From Sphingobium sp. JS3065 (GTDB lineage Bacteria; Pseudomonadota; Alphaproteobacteria; Sphingomonadales; Sphingomonadaceae), in contig NZ_CP102664.1 of NCBI RefSeq assembly GCF_026427355.1, positions 2,108,001 to 2,172,000 on the forward strand: DNA of 64,000 bases, written 5' to 3'. Positions within the stretch are counted from its first letter, which is position 1. Every line of letters begins with the position of its first letter. Below the pieces are notes generated by a model that saw only the letters and a list, made by a program, of their open reading frames with translations, did no database searches and was not told the DNA's origin. Below are positions 7,356 through 15,947 of this stretch, in pieces. The position numbers and the translations under genes were made by a program.

Positions 7356-7623
7356 TCCTTCTCCCTTGAGGGAGAAGGATACGAAGCCTTGGCGACGAAG
7401 GAGCCTAGGCGGAGTTGGATGAGGGGGAGCGGGCCTGCGGCCCGCGCGATCCTGTGGATCGAGCGAACAGGTAAGGGCTGCCCCGCAGCCCTTAGATCAT
7501 GCCGGGGGCATGATCGACCTGTTCGCTCCCCTCACCCAGCTACGACTAAGGCAGCAAGCTGCCAAGTCTGCGCAACCTCGGCCAGAGTCACGCGCCTCTG
7601 GCCGACCCTCAAGGGAGAGGGAT
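7356..7623. repeat. Composite repeat: diverged family B plus family C copy 2
   Basis: A CTTCTCCC/GGGAGAAG hairpin with a family B-like tail (to about 7430) runs into the second family C element. Its three-way junction has outer arms 7462-7472 and 7517-7527, and inner perfect hairpins 7473-7493 and 7495-7515. Relative to 5158-5350 the element is inverted, which places the large terminase and yjaB-like genes between inverted copies. The stretch from the yjaB-like stop to 7655 is otherwise empty of genes. Confidence 0.9.
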
Positions 7624-7655
7624 TTGGAATGTCCGCCCTCCACCCAAAAAAGCCC

Positions 7656-8234
7656 CTACCCCCCACGCCTCTCCCGCACCAACTCCAGCGCCTTCCTCAA
7701 CCGCATCACCGCATCAGCGCCATCGGGCTTCTCGATCCCCTCCTGCTCCAGCATCTCCGCCACTTCCTGCTGATGCGCCCTGAACAGGATCGCCTGCACC
7801 ATATGCGGATGCCCGCGCTTGATCTTCCGGCTCTTCACCGCGCCTTCGCCATCCAGCACGATCTCCTCCTGCTCCGTGCCGAACAGCGCCTGCCGCAGCA
7901 TCAGCGCCTTCAATTCCTCATGCCCGACGCTCAGCGCCTGCTTCCAGGCCCGCGCAAAGGCCGGATCGCGCCGTTTCAGATAATAGGCGCTCGACAGGTT
8001 CTTCTCCGCGGCCCGCGCCGCCTCGCTGACATTGCAGGTCAGGGCCAGCGTCTCCAGAAATCGCGCCCGCAATTCGGCGGTCCAGGCGTCCTTGCGCTGC
8101 GCCCGCATCTGCGCGCCGCTCCCCGCCTCGCCCTGCTGACTATTGCCCAGCACCAGCACCCGGTCGGGGCCCTTCGCCCGGCCCGTGAAGCGCGCGCGCG
8201 TGCCCGCCTCCTTCGGCTTGTCCGCCATATCCAT
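7656..8234 (-). CDS. Putative small terminase / GTA gene 1-like HTH protein
   Basis: A 192-residue soluble protein. A basic N-terminus (PKEAGTRARFTGRAKGPDR) is followed by a predicted helix-turn-helix around residues 70-105: WTAELRARFLETLALTCNVSEAARAAEKNLSSAYYLKRRDPAFARAW in outline. That is the pattern of small terminase subunits and related DNA-binding proteins that choose the next step by A-AA-G/N-S-S-YY spacing. It lies upstream of, and in the same direction as, the large terminase, where RcGTA carries its gene 1. The function is therefore inferred from fold and position. The start MDMADK at 8234 follows a purine-rich stretch; the next ATG (8228) is equally possible. Confidence 0.55.
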   Translation of the reverse strand: MDMADKPKEAGTRARFTGRAKGPDRVLVLGNSQQGEAGSGAQMRAQRKDAWTAELRARFLETLALTCNVSEAARAAEKNLSSAYYLKRRDPAFARAWKQALSVGHEELKALMLRQALFGTEQEEIVLDGEGAVKSRKIKRGHPHMVQAILFRAHQQEVAEMLEQEGIEKPDGADAVMRLRKALELVRERRGG

Positions 8235-8388
8235 CCCCCCCGCCCGAATGAAAGCCGCCGAAAATGAAAAAGGCCGGTCCCGCCGGACCAGCCCCATCCG
8301 CCTCACCGGCGATGCGCATTTTTCCACTGTCGCAACATGTGCCAGAACAGCGTCACGATGTCAAGAAAAATGTTCCATATGGGTTAAT

Positions 8389-9153
8389 TCATTGCCCCAT
8401 GTCCGGCGATCCGGCGACCGACCGCGTATAATCGATCCTGATCCGCACCCAACTGCCGACCATCACCTTGCCGTTGACCCGCGGCGGCAGCACCAGAAAC
8501 TGCCAGGCCGCCAGCCGCACCGCCTTGGCAAAGCCCGACCCCAGGGGCGATTCGCCCAGCGCCTGGCAATTTTCGACATGATAATGATCGACCGTCTTGC
8601 ACGCGACCAGGCCCCATCCATTGCCCGGCGCATTGGCGGGCAGATAGCCGCCCAGTTCCGCAGCCGTAGGCCGCCGATACCATTCCGCCTCGAACAATTG
8701 CACCCCGCCCGGCCCCTCGCCCGGCCCGGCCACCGCCGCGCTGTCCCCCTGCCCCGAAGCGCCGTCGGCGGCCCCCTTCTTCGCCATCTTGCCGATATCC
8801 GCCGACGCCATCTGCTGGCGGTCCATCACCAGAAAGGGCAGGGGCGATGGCTGCTGCTCCGTCGGCGTCACCACGGGCGGGTTGGGCTTCACCACCGGCT
8901 GCGCCTTCCGCTGCGCCGATTTCTCCTGCTTCTTCTTCTTCTCGCTCTTCTCGGCCTTGGCCTTCGCCTTTTCCGCCTTCGGCCCCGGTGCCATCTCGAA
9001 CGTCACGGGATTGCGAAAGTCGGGCAGCCGCACGATCGGCTCAGGCGCGAGCGTCAGCAACGCCAGCAGCAAAAGCCCGTTGAACAGCAGCGCGAACAGC
9101 AATCCGCCACCGCGCTCGCGCCATTTCGAAGGGGATGAAGAAGTCAAATTCAC
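8389..9153 (-). CDS. TonB-like protein with N-terminal membrane anchor
   Basis: A 254-residue protein with the architecture of an energy transducer: a short cytoplasmic N-terminus, one hydrophobic helix (residues 17-37, LLFALLFNGLLLLALLTLAP), a long Lys/Ala/Pro-rich periplasmic linker (KAEKAKAKAEKSEKKKKQEK, then PVVKPNPPVV), and a globular C-terminal domain with two Cys (ACKTVDHYHVENCQALGESPLG) ending in VMVGSWVRIRIDYT. The ENC..LGESPLGSGF..A..L.A...VLPP pattern recalls the TonB_C domain as used in sphingomonad homologues. No ExbB or ExbD genes are nearby. Hypothetical but well formed; the TonB label is an inference from layout. Confidence 0.6.
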   Translation of the reverse strand: MNLTSSSPSKWRERGGGLLFALLFNGLLLLALLTLAPEPIVRLPDFRNPVTFEMAPGPKAEKAKAKAEKSEKKKKQEKSAQRKAQPVVKPNPPVVTPTEQQPSPLPFLVMDRQQMASADIGKMAKKGAADGASGQGDSAAVAGPGEGPGGVQLFEAEWYRRPTAAELGGYLPANAPGNGWGLVACKTVDHYHVENCQALGESPLGSGFAKAVRLAAWQFLVLPPRVNGKVMVGSWVRIRIDYTRSVAGSPDMGQ

Positions 9154-9222
9154 ATGAATGCGCCGGGCGGGGAGTCGCAGGGGGTCATGCCCAGACGCCG
9201 CCGCCCCGTCAACGCCGTCCGG

Positions 9223-9465
9223 TCAGCAGATATCCTCTTCCCGCACGAGCGGACGGCTTTCCCGGGTAGCCCGCATCCGGCTGGCCTTATCGTCCGGGTC
9301 CGACGTCAGCACGACATGATCCGCATGCACTTCCAGCAGCACCCCGGCAAAGGGCATCCCTTCCAGACTGCCCGTCACTCGGTAACTGACCGAATCGCCG
9401 ACCTTGAACGTCGCCGGATCGGTGTTGAATTCAAACGGGCAACCGCCCTCTCCCATGCCAAGCAT
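9223..9465 (-). CDS. Small hypothetical protein
   Basis: An 80-residue soluble protein with a strong ribosome-binding site (AAAGGAGA 8 bases before the ATG at 9465), which supports it being a real gene. The body is strand rich (KVGDSVSYRVTGSLEGMPFAGVLLEVHADHVVLTSDP), reminiscent of a small SH3-like or PilZ-like barrel, but no family was recognised. Cys at positions 9 and 80 only. It is divergent from the YqaA-type gene. Confidence 0.55.
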   Translation of the reverse strand: MLGMGEGGCPFEFNTDPATFKVGDSVSYRVTGSLEGMPFAGVLLEVHADHVVLTSDPDDKASRMRATRESRPLVREEDIC

Positions 9466-9596
9466 ATCCGTCTCCTTTGCCGAAACCTAATGCGGGTCCG
9501 CCATGCCGATCAAGCCCATCTCAAGCCCACATCCAGATGCTGGCAATGGCAAAATCACTGGCAGCCTGAAAGCTCTTCGGCTAGGGCCTCAACCCG

Positions 9597-10232
9597 ATGC
9601 TCACCAAGCTCTACCAATGGACGCTGGCTAAAGCCGCCCACGCCCACGCCGAACGCTGGCTTTTCGCAATCTCCTTCATGGAAAGCAGCTTCTTCCCCAT
9701 TCCGCCGCACCCGCTGCTGGGCCTGATGTGCCTGGCCCGCCCGGAACGCGCGATCCGCTTCGGCCTGATCTGCACCATCGCGTCGGTCCTGGGCGGCCTG
9801 TTCGGCTATGCCATCGGCCATTTCCTCTACGAAACGGTCGGCCAGCAAATCCTGCAAGCCCTCGGCCTCGCCGCCAAATTCCCGGTCGCCGCCTGCTATC
9901 TGCGCATTTACGGGGCGGAGATCATCCTGATCAAGGGCGCAACGCCCATCCCCTTCAAGCTGATCACTATCACGGCGGGCTTCATCGGCCTGTCGCTCTT
10001 CACCTTCCTCTGGGCCAGCATCCTCAGCCGCGCCTTCCAGTTCATGCTGGTCGGCTTCCTGTTCTGGAAGTTCGGACGCCCCATCAAGGCATTCATCGAG
10101 AAATATCTGGGCCTGCTCTCCGCCGCTTTCCTGGTCCTGGTGATCGGCGGCTTCATCGCAGCCTCGGCCCTGTCCGGCGGCGGGGAAAAGAACGACAAGT
10201 GCAGCCAGGCCACCATGGCCACCCTGCGCTGA
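9597..10232 (+). CDS. YqaA family membrane protein (DedA/VTT-like)
   Basis: A 211-residue polytopic protein with four to five hydrophobic segments. The N-terminal FAISFMESSFFPIPPHPLL and the re-entrant-loop-like GATPIPFKLITITAGFIG are signatures of the VTT/SNARE-associated (DedA-related) fold of the YqaA subgroup. DedA-type proteins are linked to membrane lipid transport, but the substrate of this one cannot be stated. The C-terminus has a lone Cys in a hydrophilic tail (NDKCSQATM). It ends 11 bases before lnt, so the two are probably co-transcribed. Confidence 0.8.
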   Translation: MLTKLYQWTLAKAAHAHAERWLFAISFMESSFFPIPPHPLLGLMCLARPERAIRFGLICTIASVLGGLFGYAIGHFLYETVGQQILQALGLAAKFPVAACYLRIYGAEIILIKGATPIPFKLITITAGFIGLSLFTFLWASILSRAFQFMLVGFLFWKFGRPIKAFIEKYLGLLSAAFLVLVIGGFIAASALSGGGEKNDKCSQATMATLR

Positions 10233-10243
10233 CCCGCAACGGC

Positions 10244-11851
10244 ATGAAGGACATTCCGTCCCGCTTCCCAAAGCTCACCGCCCTGCTCGCCGGATTTCTG
10301 TCGGCGACGGGCTTCGAACCGCTCAAACTCTGGCCAGTCACCCTGGCCTGCCTCGCGCTCCTCATCCTCCTCATCCAGCGCGCACCCGACCGCCGCAGCG
10401 CTTTCTCACGCGGCTGGCTGTTCGGCGTCGGCCATTTCACCCTGGGCCTCAACTGGATCGCCCACGCCTTCACCTTCCAGGACGCGATGCCCCACTGGTT
10501 CGGCTACGGCGCGGTAATCCTCCTGTCCCTCTACCTGGCGGTCTATCCCGGCCTCGCCACCCTCGCGGCCTGTTACCTCCTCCCAAAACTCCCCTCCCTT
10601 TCAAGGGAGGGGCCGGGGGTGGGTACCGAGCGCAGCGAGGCCTCCGCCCTCCCCTTCATCCTCCTCTTCGCCGCCACCTGGCTCGCCTCGGAATATCTCC
10701 GCGCCACCGCCTTCACCGGCTTTGCCTGGAATCCGCTGGGCGTCACCCTCCTCCCCACCGGCATCGCGATCGCATCCACCCTGATCGGCACCTACGGCCT
10801 GGCCGCCCTCGCCATCCTGGCATCTGGCGCGCTGCTCCTCACCTTCCGCCGCCAGTTCCGCCAAGCCGCCGCCCTCGCCGCGCCCCTCATCGCCCTCGCC
10901 CTCTGGGGCCATCTCTCCCCCGCCCCGCCAACACCTGCGGGCGCACCGCGCATCCGCGTGGTCCAACCCAATATCGGCCAGGACGAGAAATATTCGCCAG
11001 AACTGGAACAGGCCCACTTCCGCACCCTCGCCACCCTCGCCGGCACCCCGCGCCCGGCCCCGCGCCTGATCTTCTGGCCCGAAGCCGCCATCCCCGCCTA
11101 TCTCGACCTGGAACCCGACTGGCGCGCCCGCCTGGCCGGACTGCTCGGCCCCGGCGACCTCCTCATGACCGGCGCGACCAAGGTCTATTTCAAGCAGGTC
11201 GAAAAAGACGGCATCACGGAAAGCGCCCTTTCCGGCGCGAACAACAGCCTGTTCATCGTGGACCCCAAGGCCCGCCTGCTCGGCCGCTACGACAAGGCTC
11301 ACCTGGTCCCCTATGGCGAATATCTGCCGATGCGCCAGTTTCTCCAGCCGCTCGGCCTTTCCCGCCTCGTCCCCGGCGCCGTCGATTTCTGGCCCGGCCC
11401 CGGCCCGCAGAGCCTGACCCTGCCCGCCACTCTGGGCCGCCCCCCACTCAAGATGGGCGTGCAGATCTGCTACGAGATCATCTTCTCCGGCCAGGTGGTG
11501 GACAAAGCCAACCGCCCCGCCTTCCTCTTCAACCCCTCCAACGACGCCTGGTTCGGCAGTTGGGGTCCGGTCCAGCATCTGGCCCAAGCCCGCCTCCGCG
11601 CACTGGAGGAGGGCATCCCCATCATCCGCTCGACTCCCACCGGAGTCTCGGCGGTGGTCGACGCGCGCGGCCATATCCTCAGCCGCATCGCCCACCACCG
11701 CGCCGGTTTCCTCGACACCGCCCTGCCCCCCGCGCTGCCGCCGACGCTTTTCGCCCGCCTCGGCAACTGGGCGCCGTTCGCCTCGATGCTGACACTGCTC
11801 GCAGCCGCCTTCTTCTCAGGGGCCATTGCCACCCGCAAAACGACCCGCTAA
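10244..11851 (+). CDS. lnt: Apolipoprotein N-acyltransferase
   Basis: A 535-residue inner-membrane enzyme that N-acylates the Cys of apolipoproteins, the last step of lipoprotein maturation. The N-terminal half is polytopic; the C-terminal nitrilase-like domain has the catalytic triad Glu280 ([12 protein letters not shown]), Lys351 ([11 protein letters not shown]) and Cys409 (VQICYEIIF). Residues 116-136 ([19 protein letters not shown] and neighbours) are encoded by an in-frame family A hairpin repeat in a loop between membrane segments. Without it the protein would be close to the usual 510-515 residues. The reading frame is kept and all catalytic residues are intact, so it should still work; lnt is normally essential in Gram-negative bacteria of this type. 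The ATG at 10244 lies just after the YqaA stop. Confidence 0.93.
   Translation: MKDIPSRFPKLTALLAGFLSATGFEPLKLWPVTLACLALLILLIQRAPDRRSAFSRGWLFGVGHFTLGLNWIAHAFTFQDAMPHWFGYGAVILLSLYLAVYPGLATLAACYLLPKLPSLSREGPGVGTERSEASALPFILLFAATWLASEYLRATAFTGFAWNPLGVTLLPTGIAIASTLIGTYGLAALAILASGALLLTFRRQFRQAAALAAPLIALALWGHLSPAPPTPAGAPRIRVVQPNIGQDEKYSPELEQAHFRTLATLAGTPRPAPRLIFWPEAAIPAYLDLEPDWRARLAGLLGPGDLLMTGATKVYFKQVEKDGITESALSGANNSLFIVDPKARLLGRYDKAHLVPYGEYLPMRQFLQPLGLSRLVPGAVDFWPGPGPQSLTLPATLGRPPLKMGVQICYEIIFSGQVVDKANRPAFLFNPSNDAWFGSWGPVQHLAQARLRALEEGIPIIRSTPTGVSAVVDARGHILSRIAHHRAGFLDTALPPALPPTLFARLGNWAPFASMLTLLAAAFFSGAIATRKTTR
10591..10643. repeat. Hairpin repeat family A inserted in the lnt coding sequence
   Basis: A 10 bp stem (10591-10600 with 10603-10612) is followed by CCGGGGGTGGGT and GAGCGCAGCGAG, matching 7238-7293 almost base for base. 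It is translated in the frame of lnt as [19 protein letters not shown]. Confidence 0.9.
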
Positions 11852-11856
11852 TAGCC

Positions 11857-11876
11857 ACATAAACTTTTCTTTATGT
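11857..11876 (+). promoter_or_regulatory. AT-rich hairpin in the metK leader
   Basis: The 7 bp perfect stem ACATAAA/TTTATGT with loop CTTTTC lies 33 bases upstream of the metK start, directly after lnt. It may be a weak terminator or part of a leader structure. I tried to match the 58-base leader to the SAM-II and SAM/SAH riboswitch patterns I know and did not find a convincing fit. Confidence 0.35.
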
Positions 11877-11909
11877 CGCTTGTCCGCACAGCCTGCTAAC
11901 GGGAGTCCC

Positions 11910-13118
11910 ATGCGCAACAACTATCTCTTCACCTCGGAATCCGTTTCCGAAGGCCATCCTGACAAGGTCGCAGACCAGATTTCCGACGCCATCGTCGACC
12001 TGTTCCTGTCGAAAGACCCCGAAGCCCGCATCGCCTGCGAAACGCTGACCACGACCCAGCTCGTGGTGCTGGCGGGCGAAATCCGCTGCAAGGGCGTCTA
12101 TGAAAACGACGCCTGGGCGCCCGGCGCGCAGGAAGAGATCGAACGCACCGTCCGCGAAACGGTGAAGCGCATCGGCTACGAACAGGACGGCTTCCACTGG
12201 GAAACGTTCCGCTTCGAAAACAACCTCCACGGCCAGTCCGCGCACATCGCGCAGGGCGTCGACGCCGCGGGCAACAAGGATGAGGGCGCGGGCGACCAGG
12301 GCATCATGTTCGGCTTCGCCTGCGACGAAACGCCCGACCTCATGCCCGCCACGCTGGACTATAGCCACAAGATCCTGGCCAAGATGGCCGCCGACCGCCA
12401 CTCCGGCCGCGCCCCCTTCCTGGAACCGGACGCCAAGAGCCAGGTGACGCTCCGCTTCGAAAACGGCAAACCTGCCGCCGCCACCGCCATCGTCGTCTCG
12501 ACCCAGCATGCGCCGGGCTATGACGAAGGCGCGAAGGAAGCCGAACTCAAAAATTACGTGAAGGGCGTCGTCGCGGAAGTCATGCCCGGCGACCTGCTCT
12601 CCGACGAAACCGTCTATCACATCAACCCGACCGGCAGCTTCGAAATCGGCGGCCCGGACGGCGACGCAGGCCTCACCGGCCGCAAGATCATCGTCGACAC
12701 CTATGGCGGCGCTTCGCCCCATGGCGGCGGCGCGTTCAGCGGCAAGGATCCGACCAAGGTCGACCGTTCGGCCGCCTATATCACCCGCTATCTGGCGAAG
12801 AATATCGTCGCCGCGGGCCTCGCCCGCCGCTGCACGATCCAGCTCGCCTACGCCATCGGCGTGTCTGAACCGCTGTCGCTCTATGTCGACACCCACGGCA
12901 CCGGCACGGTGGGCGACGACCGGATCGAACAGGCGATCAAGGGCATCGAGGAACTGGGCGGCCTCACCCCGCGCGGCATCCGCACCCATCTTGGCCTCAA
13001 CAAGCCGATCTACCAGCCCTCAGCCGCCTATGGCCATTTCGGGCGGAAGGCCGAAGGCGATTTCTTCCCCTGGGAACGCACCGATCTGGTAGAAAAGCTC
13101 AAGGCCGCCATCGCCTGA
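11910..13118 (+). CDS. metK: S-adenosylmethionine synthetase
   Basis: A 402-residue MetK that makes S-adenosylmethionine from ATP and methionine in the cytoplasm. Family signatures: [15 protein letters not shown] at the N-terminus (His16 and Asp18 contact ATP and metal), [12 protein letters not shown], and the phosphate-binding [19 protein letters not shown]. The start [11 protein letters not shown] follows GGGAG 6 bases upstream. Length is normal for the family (about 385-405). SAM made here supplies, among others, the TrmB and DUF938 methyltransferases in this window. Confidence 0.97.
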   Translation: MRNNYLFTSESVSEGHPDKVADQISDAIVDLFLSKDPEARIACETLTTTQLVVLAGEIRCKGVYENDAWAPGAQEEIERTVRETVKRIGYEQDGFHWETFRFENNLHGQSAHIAQGVDAAGNKDEGAGDQGIMFGFACDETPDLMPATLDYSHKILAKMAADRHSGRAPFLEPDAKSQVTLRFENGKPAAATAIVVSTQHAPGYDEGAKEAELKNYVKGVVAEVMPGDLLSDETVYHINPTGSFEIGGPDGDAGLTGRKIIVDTYGGASPHGGGAFSGKDPTKVDRSAAYITRYLAKNIVAAGLARRCTIQLAYAIGVSEPLSLYVDTHGTGTVGDDRIEQAIKGIEELGGLTPRGIRTHLGLNKPIYQPSAAYGHFGRKAEGDFFPWERTDLVEKLKAAIA

Positions 13119-13137
13119 TGCAATAATGGGGGAAATC

Positions 13138-13641
13138 ATGGGACGGAAGCACCGCTCGACCATCGCCACCCTGGCCATGGGGGCGGCGCTTGCCGCTTCC
13201 GTCCCATCCCCCGCCCTCGCCGCCCCGGCCAAGGCCGCCGCCGACGACGCCGCGATCTTCCGCGCCGCTGGCCTCAAAAATATCGGTCGCGGCTGGACCA
13301 GCGGCTGCGACGAATCCGGCCAACCGCCTTCGCCCGCCACGATAGACGAACGCCGTGACCTCAATGGCGATGGCCGTCCGGAAGCCGTCGTCTCCGAATC
13401 CAGCGGCTATTGCTACGGCAATACCGGCCAGGCTTTCTGGCTGCTCAGCCAACAAGCCGACGGCGGTTGGAAACTGATGGCGCATGAAACCGGCATCCCC
13501 GAATTCCTGCCCGGCAAGGGAGCGGGCGGCTGGCCCGATCTGTCGGTCGGCGGCCCCGGCTTCTGCTTTCCCGTCCTGCGCTGGAACGGCCGCAACTACG
13601 CCTTCCATCGCCGCGCCTATGCGGGAAAGCCCTGCCGATAA
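13138..13641 (+). CDS. Small secreted protein of unknown function
   Basis: A 167-residue protein with a signal peptide (MGRKHRSTIATLAMGAALAASVPSPALA) and a compact mature domain. The segment DLNGDGRPEAVVSES resembles a calcium-binding or FG-GAP-type loop (D-x-N-x-D-G), and there are four Cys (SGCDES, GYCYGN, GFCFPV, KPCR) that could form two disulfides. A GGGGGAA ribosome-binding site precedes the ATG at 13138; an earlier in-frame ATG (13126) overlaps it and is less likely. It lies between metK and trmB in the same direction. No function is proposed. Confidence 0.7.
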   Translation: MGRKHRSTIATLAMGAALAASVPSPALAAPAKAAADDAAIFRAAGLKNIGRGWTSGCDESGQPPSPATIDERRDLNGDGRPEAVVSESSGYCYGNTGQAFWLLSQQADGGWKLMAHETGIPEFLPGKGAGGWPDLSVGGPGFCFPVLRWNGRNYAFHRRAYAGKPCR

Positions 13642-13686
13642 AGGGGCGGCTTGCCCCCACCGCCCCGGCCCGCTATCGGCGCGCCC

Positions 13687-14418
13687 ATGACAGCGTACGA
13701 AACTGGGCACGAATCTGGGCAAGAATCCGGGCAGAAATCCGGCGACCCCACCACGCTCAACCGCCTCTATGGCCGCCAGTCGGGGCACAAGCTGCGCGCA
13801 GGCCAGCAGGAACTGGTCGACACGCTGCTCCCCGCCCTCTCCGTCCCCGCAGAGGGAGAGGTCACCGCCGCGAACCTTTTCGGCTATGACCGCCCGCTGC
13901 ATTTCGAGATCGGCTTCGGCGGCGGCGAACATCTCGCCTATCGCGCCGATCTTCTGCCCGACCATGGCTTCATCGGCTGCGAGCCTTTCCTGAACGGCGT
14001 CGTCACCGCGCTCGGCCATGTCCGCGACCAGGCGCTGGGCAATGTCCGCCTCCACATGGGCGACGCGCTTCAGGTGCTGAGCCGCATCCCCGACGGCGCG
14101 CTCAGCTTCGTCTACCTCCTCCATCCCGACCCCTGGCCCAAGGCGCGCCATGCCAAGCGCCGCATGATGAACCCCGGCCCGGTGGCGATGATCGCGAAGA
14201 AACTGAAACCCGGCGGCGAATTCCGCTTCGGCACGGATCACCCCATCTATCTGCGCTGGGCGCTGATGGTGATGAACGGCCACCCCGATTTCGAATGGCT
14301 GGCCACTTCTCCCAAGGATTTCCAGGTCCGCCCCGGCGGCTGGCCCGAAACCCGCTACGAAGCCAAGGCCCGCCGCCTGGGCCACGAAGTCTGGTACTTC
14401 CGCTACCGGCGTAAATAG
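13687..14418 (+). CDS. trmB: tRNA (guanine-N7-)-methyltransferase
   Basis: A 243-residue TrmB that methylates G46 in the variable loop of tRNAs using SAM. The SAM-binding FEIGFGGGEHL, the GCEPFLNGV strand, the LLHPDPWPKARHAKRR catalytic and tRNA-contact motif and the FGTDHPIY segment are all present. The N-terminus has an odd low-complexity tract (ETGHESGQESGQKSGD) encoded by four imperfect 12-base units at 13699-13746, not part of the family core. The ATG at 13687 is the only start after a short non-conserved leader. The integrase fragment that opens the accessory island lies 118 bases downstream. Confidence 0.92.
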   Translation: MTAYETGHESGQESGQKSGDPTTLNRLYGRQSGHKLRAGQQELVDTLLPALSVPAEGEVTAANLFGYDRPLHFEIGFGGGEHLAYRADLLPDHGFIGCEPFLNGVVTALGHVRDQALGNVRLHMGDALQVLSRIPDGALSFVYLLHPDPWPKARHAKRRMMNPGPVAMIAKKLKPGGEFRFGTDHPIYLRWALMVMNGHPDFEWLATSPKDFQVRPGGWPETRYEAKARRLGHEVWYFRYRRK

Positions 14419-14536
14419 ATCAATGCGATGAGGCACAGGATCGTTATTTTCCAGTATCTTACCTACGCCGCGCTACCCCACGATAACCCATGTTTTCCGC
14501 CACGGTGATTACTTTTATGGTACCTGAGGTATCGTC

Positions 14537-15550
14537 ATGGCCACCGGAAGGATCACCAAACGAACGCTGGATGCGCTGCTATCGGCAGGCGTCGATGGCT
14601 TTCTATGGGACGAAGATTTGAGGGGCTTTGGGCTAAAGACCACGTCACGTGGAGTCGCCTCCTATGTCGTTCAATATCGGATGGGCGGACGAGAGGCCAA
14701 GACACGACGATACACTATTGGGTCCCATGGCTCACCATGGACGCCTGCCACAGCGCGCGAGGAAGCTAGCCGCATGCGACTTCTGGTCGCCCAGGGAATT
14801 GATCCTGTAAAATCCGACAAGCAGCGGCGGCGCGAAGCCGTCGATCTGACTTTTTCAAACTACGCTGATCGCTTTGCGGGGAACTGCAAGGGCAAGGGTT
14901 GGAAGACGCTGGTCACACGCTTTTTCAGCCTCCACATCAAGCCCCGCCTTAGGGAGGAAAAGGCCTTGCCGACAATTACGCGGACAGATGTGGTGGATGT
15001 GTTCGACCACATGCCCGTGGAGCAGGTGGCAAACCGCCGAAATGTCTTTGCTGTTCTGCGACGACTATTCAAATGGGCGGTGAGTAGAGGCGATATCGAG
15101 CGGAGCCCCATGGAAGGCATGGAGACGCCGCCACCGGTCAAACCAAGAGAACGGTGGCTTTCGGACGAAGAACTCGGACGGATCTGGGTCCAAGCCTTAA
15201 AATGTCACCGCTGCTTTGGTCCGATCGTTCGCCTACTGATTGTTACCGGGCAGCGGAGGGAGGAAATTGCAGGGCTCCACTGGGCGGAATTTGACCGAAA
15301 CCAGCGAGAACTGAAGCTGTCGGGCGACCGCACGAAAAATGGAGAGCCCACCAGTACGACCACCGCCCGCAAGATAGCTGTGCTGTTCTACAACAGCTTG
15401 CGGTACGGCATCGCGTACCACGACCCCGGCGCCTCACAATATGAGGAACGATATCGCAGCCGGGTGATCGGCAATCTCCAGCGCCGCGCCAAGACCTTCG
15501 GCTTCTCACTCCAGCTATTGCCGCCAGAGCCCGATATGGCTGTTTCTTAG
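14537..15550 (+). pseudogene. Tyrosine-recombinase integrase truncated and fused to a transposase tail
   Basis: A 337-codon open frame that is a chimera. Residues 1 to about 270 are a phage/island integrase of the DUF4102 type: the arm-binding domain (FLWDEDLRGFGLKTTSRG, ARRYTIG-like), the core-binding domain, and the start of the catalytic domain with the first catalytic Arg in LIVTGQRREEIAGLHW. The later catalytic motifs (HxLR, LGH and the nucleophilic Tyr) are absent. From about 15350 the frame continues as TTTARKIAVLFYNSLRYG...YEERYRSRVIGNLQRRAKTFGF, which looks like the C-terminus of a transposase (I think IS110-like; moderate certainty). The product cannot be an active recombinase. It marks the left edge of the island. 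Confidence 0.85.
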
Positions 15551-15660
15551 GAAGGCCACGCAATTCTTCGCGAGCCAGCGACCGTGAGGTTCGCGTTCGT
15601 GGAGAGCTGGCGCCATGTGTGGTCAGTAGAGACGATCTGCCGGGTTCTGCGCGTCAGCAG
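15549..15660 (+). mobile_element. IS3-family insertion sequence remnant (orfA end and orfB start)
   Basis: Two overlapping frames are read. One gives RKATQFFASQRP and stops at 15585-15587, like the C-terminus of IS3 OrfA (KKATAFF type). The other begins GTG at 15584 with VRFAFVESWRHVWSVETICRVLRVSS, like the N-terminus of IS3 OrfB. The orfA/orfB junction is preserved, but both genes are cut off on their outer sides. It abuts the transposase tail on the left and an SDR fragment on the right. Confidence 0.75.
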
Positions 15661-15662
15661 CC

Positions 15663-15947
15663 TATACGCGCACTGCATTCGAGCAAAACGCCATCAAGCC
15701 CGACAGGCAACTCGACCTTTATGACTCCGCGCGCGCCAACATGGATGCCATCATGCGGACATCGATCAAGGCGGGCGACAATCCCAACGTTGTGGCTGCC
15801 GCGATCGTGAAAGCCGCAACTGATCCGTCGCCAAAGGCACGTTATGCTGCAGGGAAGATGGCGCGAAAAGTGAGCCTGCTGCGACGGTTCGTTCCCGCCC
15901 CGGCCTTCGACAAGAGCCTGCGAAAGCTGCATGGTCTACCTGTCTGA
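15663..15947 (+). pseudogene. 3' fragment of a short-chain dehydrogenase gene
   Basis: The frame gives YTRTAFEQNAIKPDRQ, then LDLYDSARANMDAIM, later AATDPSPKARYAAGKMARKV and a terminal SLLRRFVPAPAFDKSLRKL segment. This matches the C-terminal third of SDR oxidoreductases of the AAA-K-RY-GK-A...LRRFVP-FD..LRK type. The cofactor and catalytic parts are missing. The shorter frame from the internal ATG at 15741 has no ribosome-binding site, so this is best read as a truncated gene at the island edge. Nothing recognisable lies between it and the GST gene. Confidence 0.75.

Noticed and set aside
11852..11909. SAM-responsive riboswitch ahead of metK
   Set aside because: The 58-base leader has an AT-rich hairpin, but I could not fit it to the SAM-II or SAM/SAH consensus elements I know, so only the hairpin is reported.
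14419..14536. Attachment site of the island integrase after trmB
   Set aside because: No tRNA gene and no direct repeat of this stretch was found near the right edge at 37.7-38.1 kb, so an att core cannot be named.
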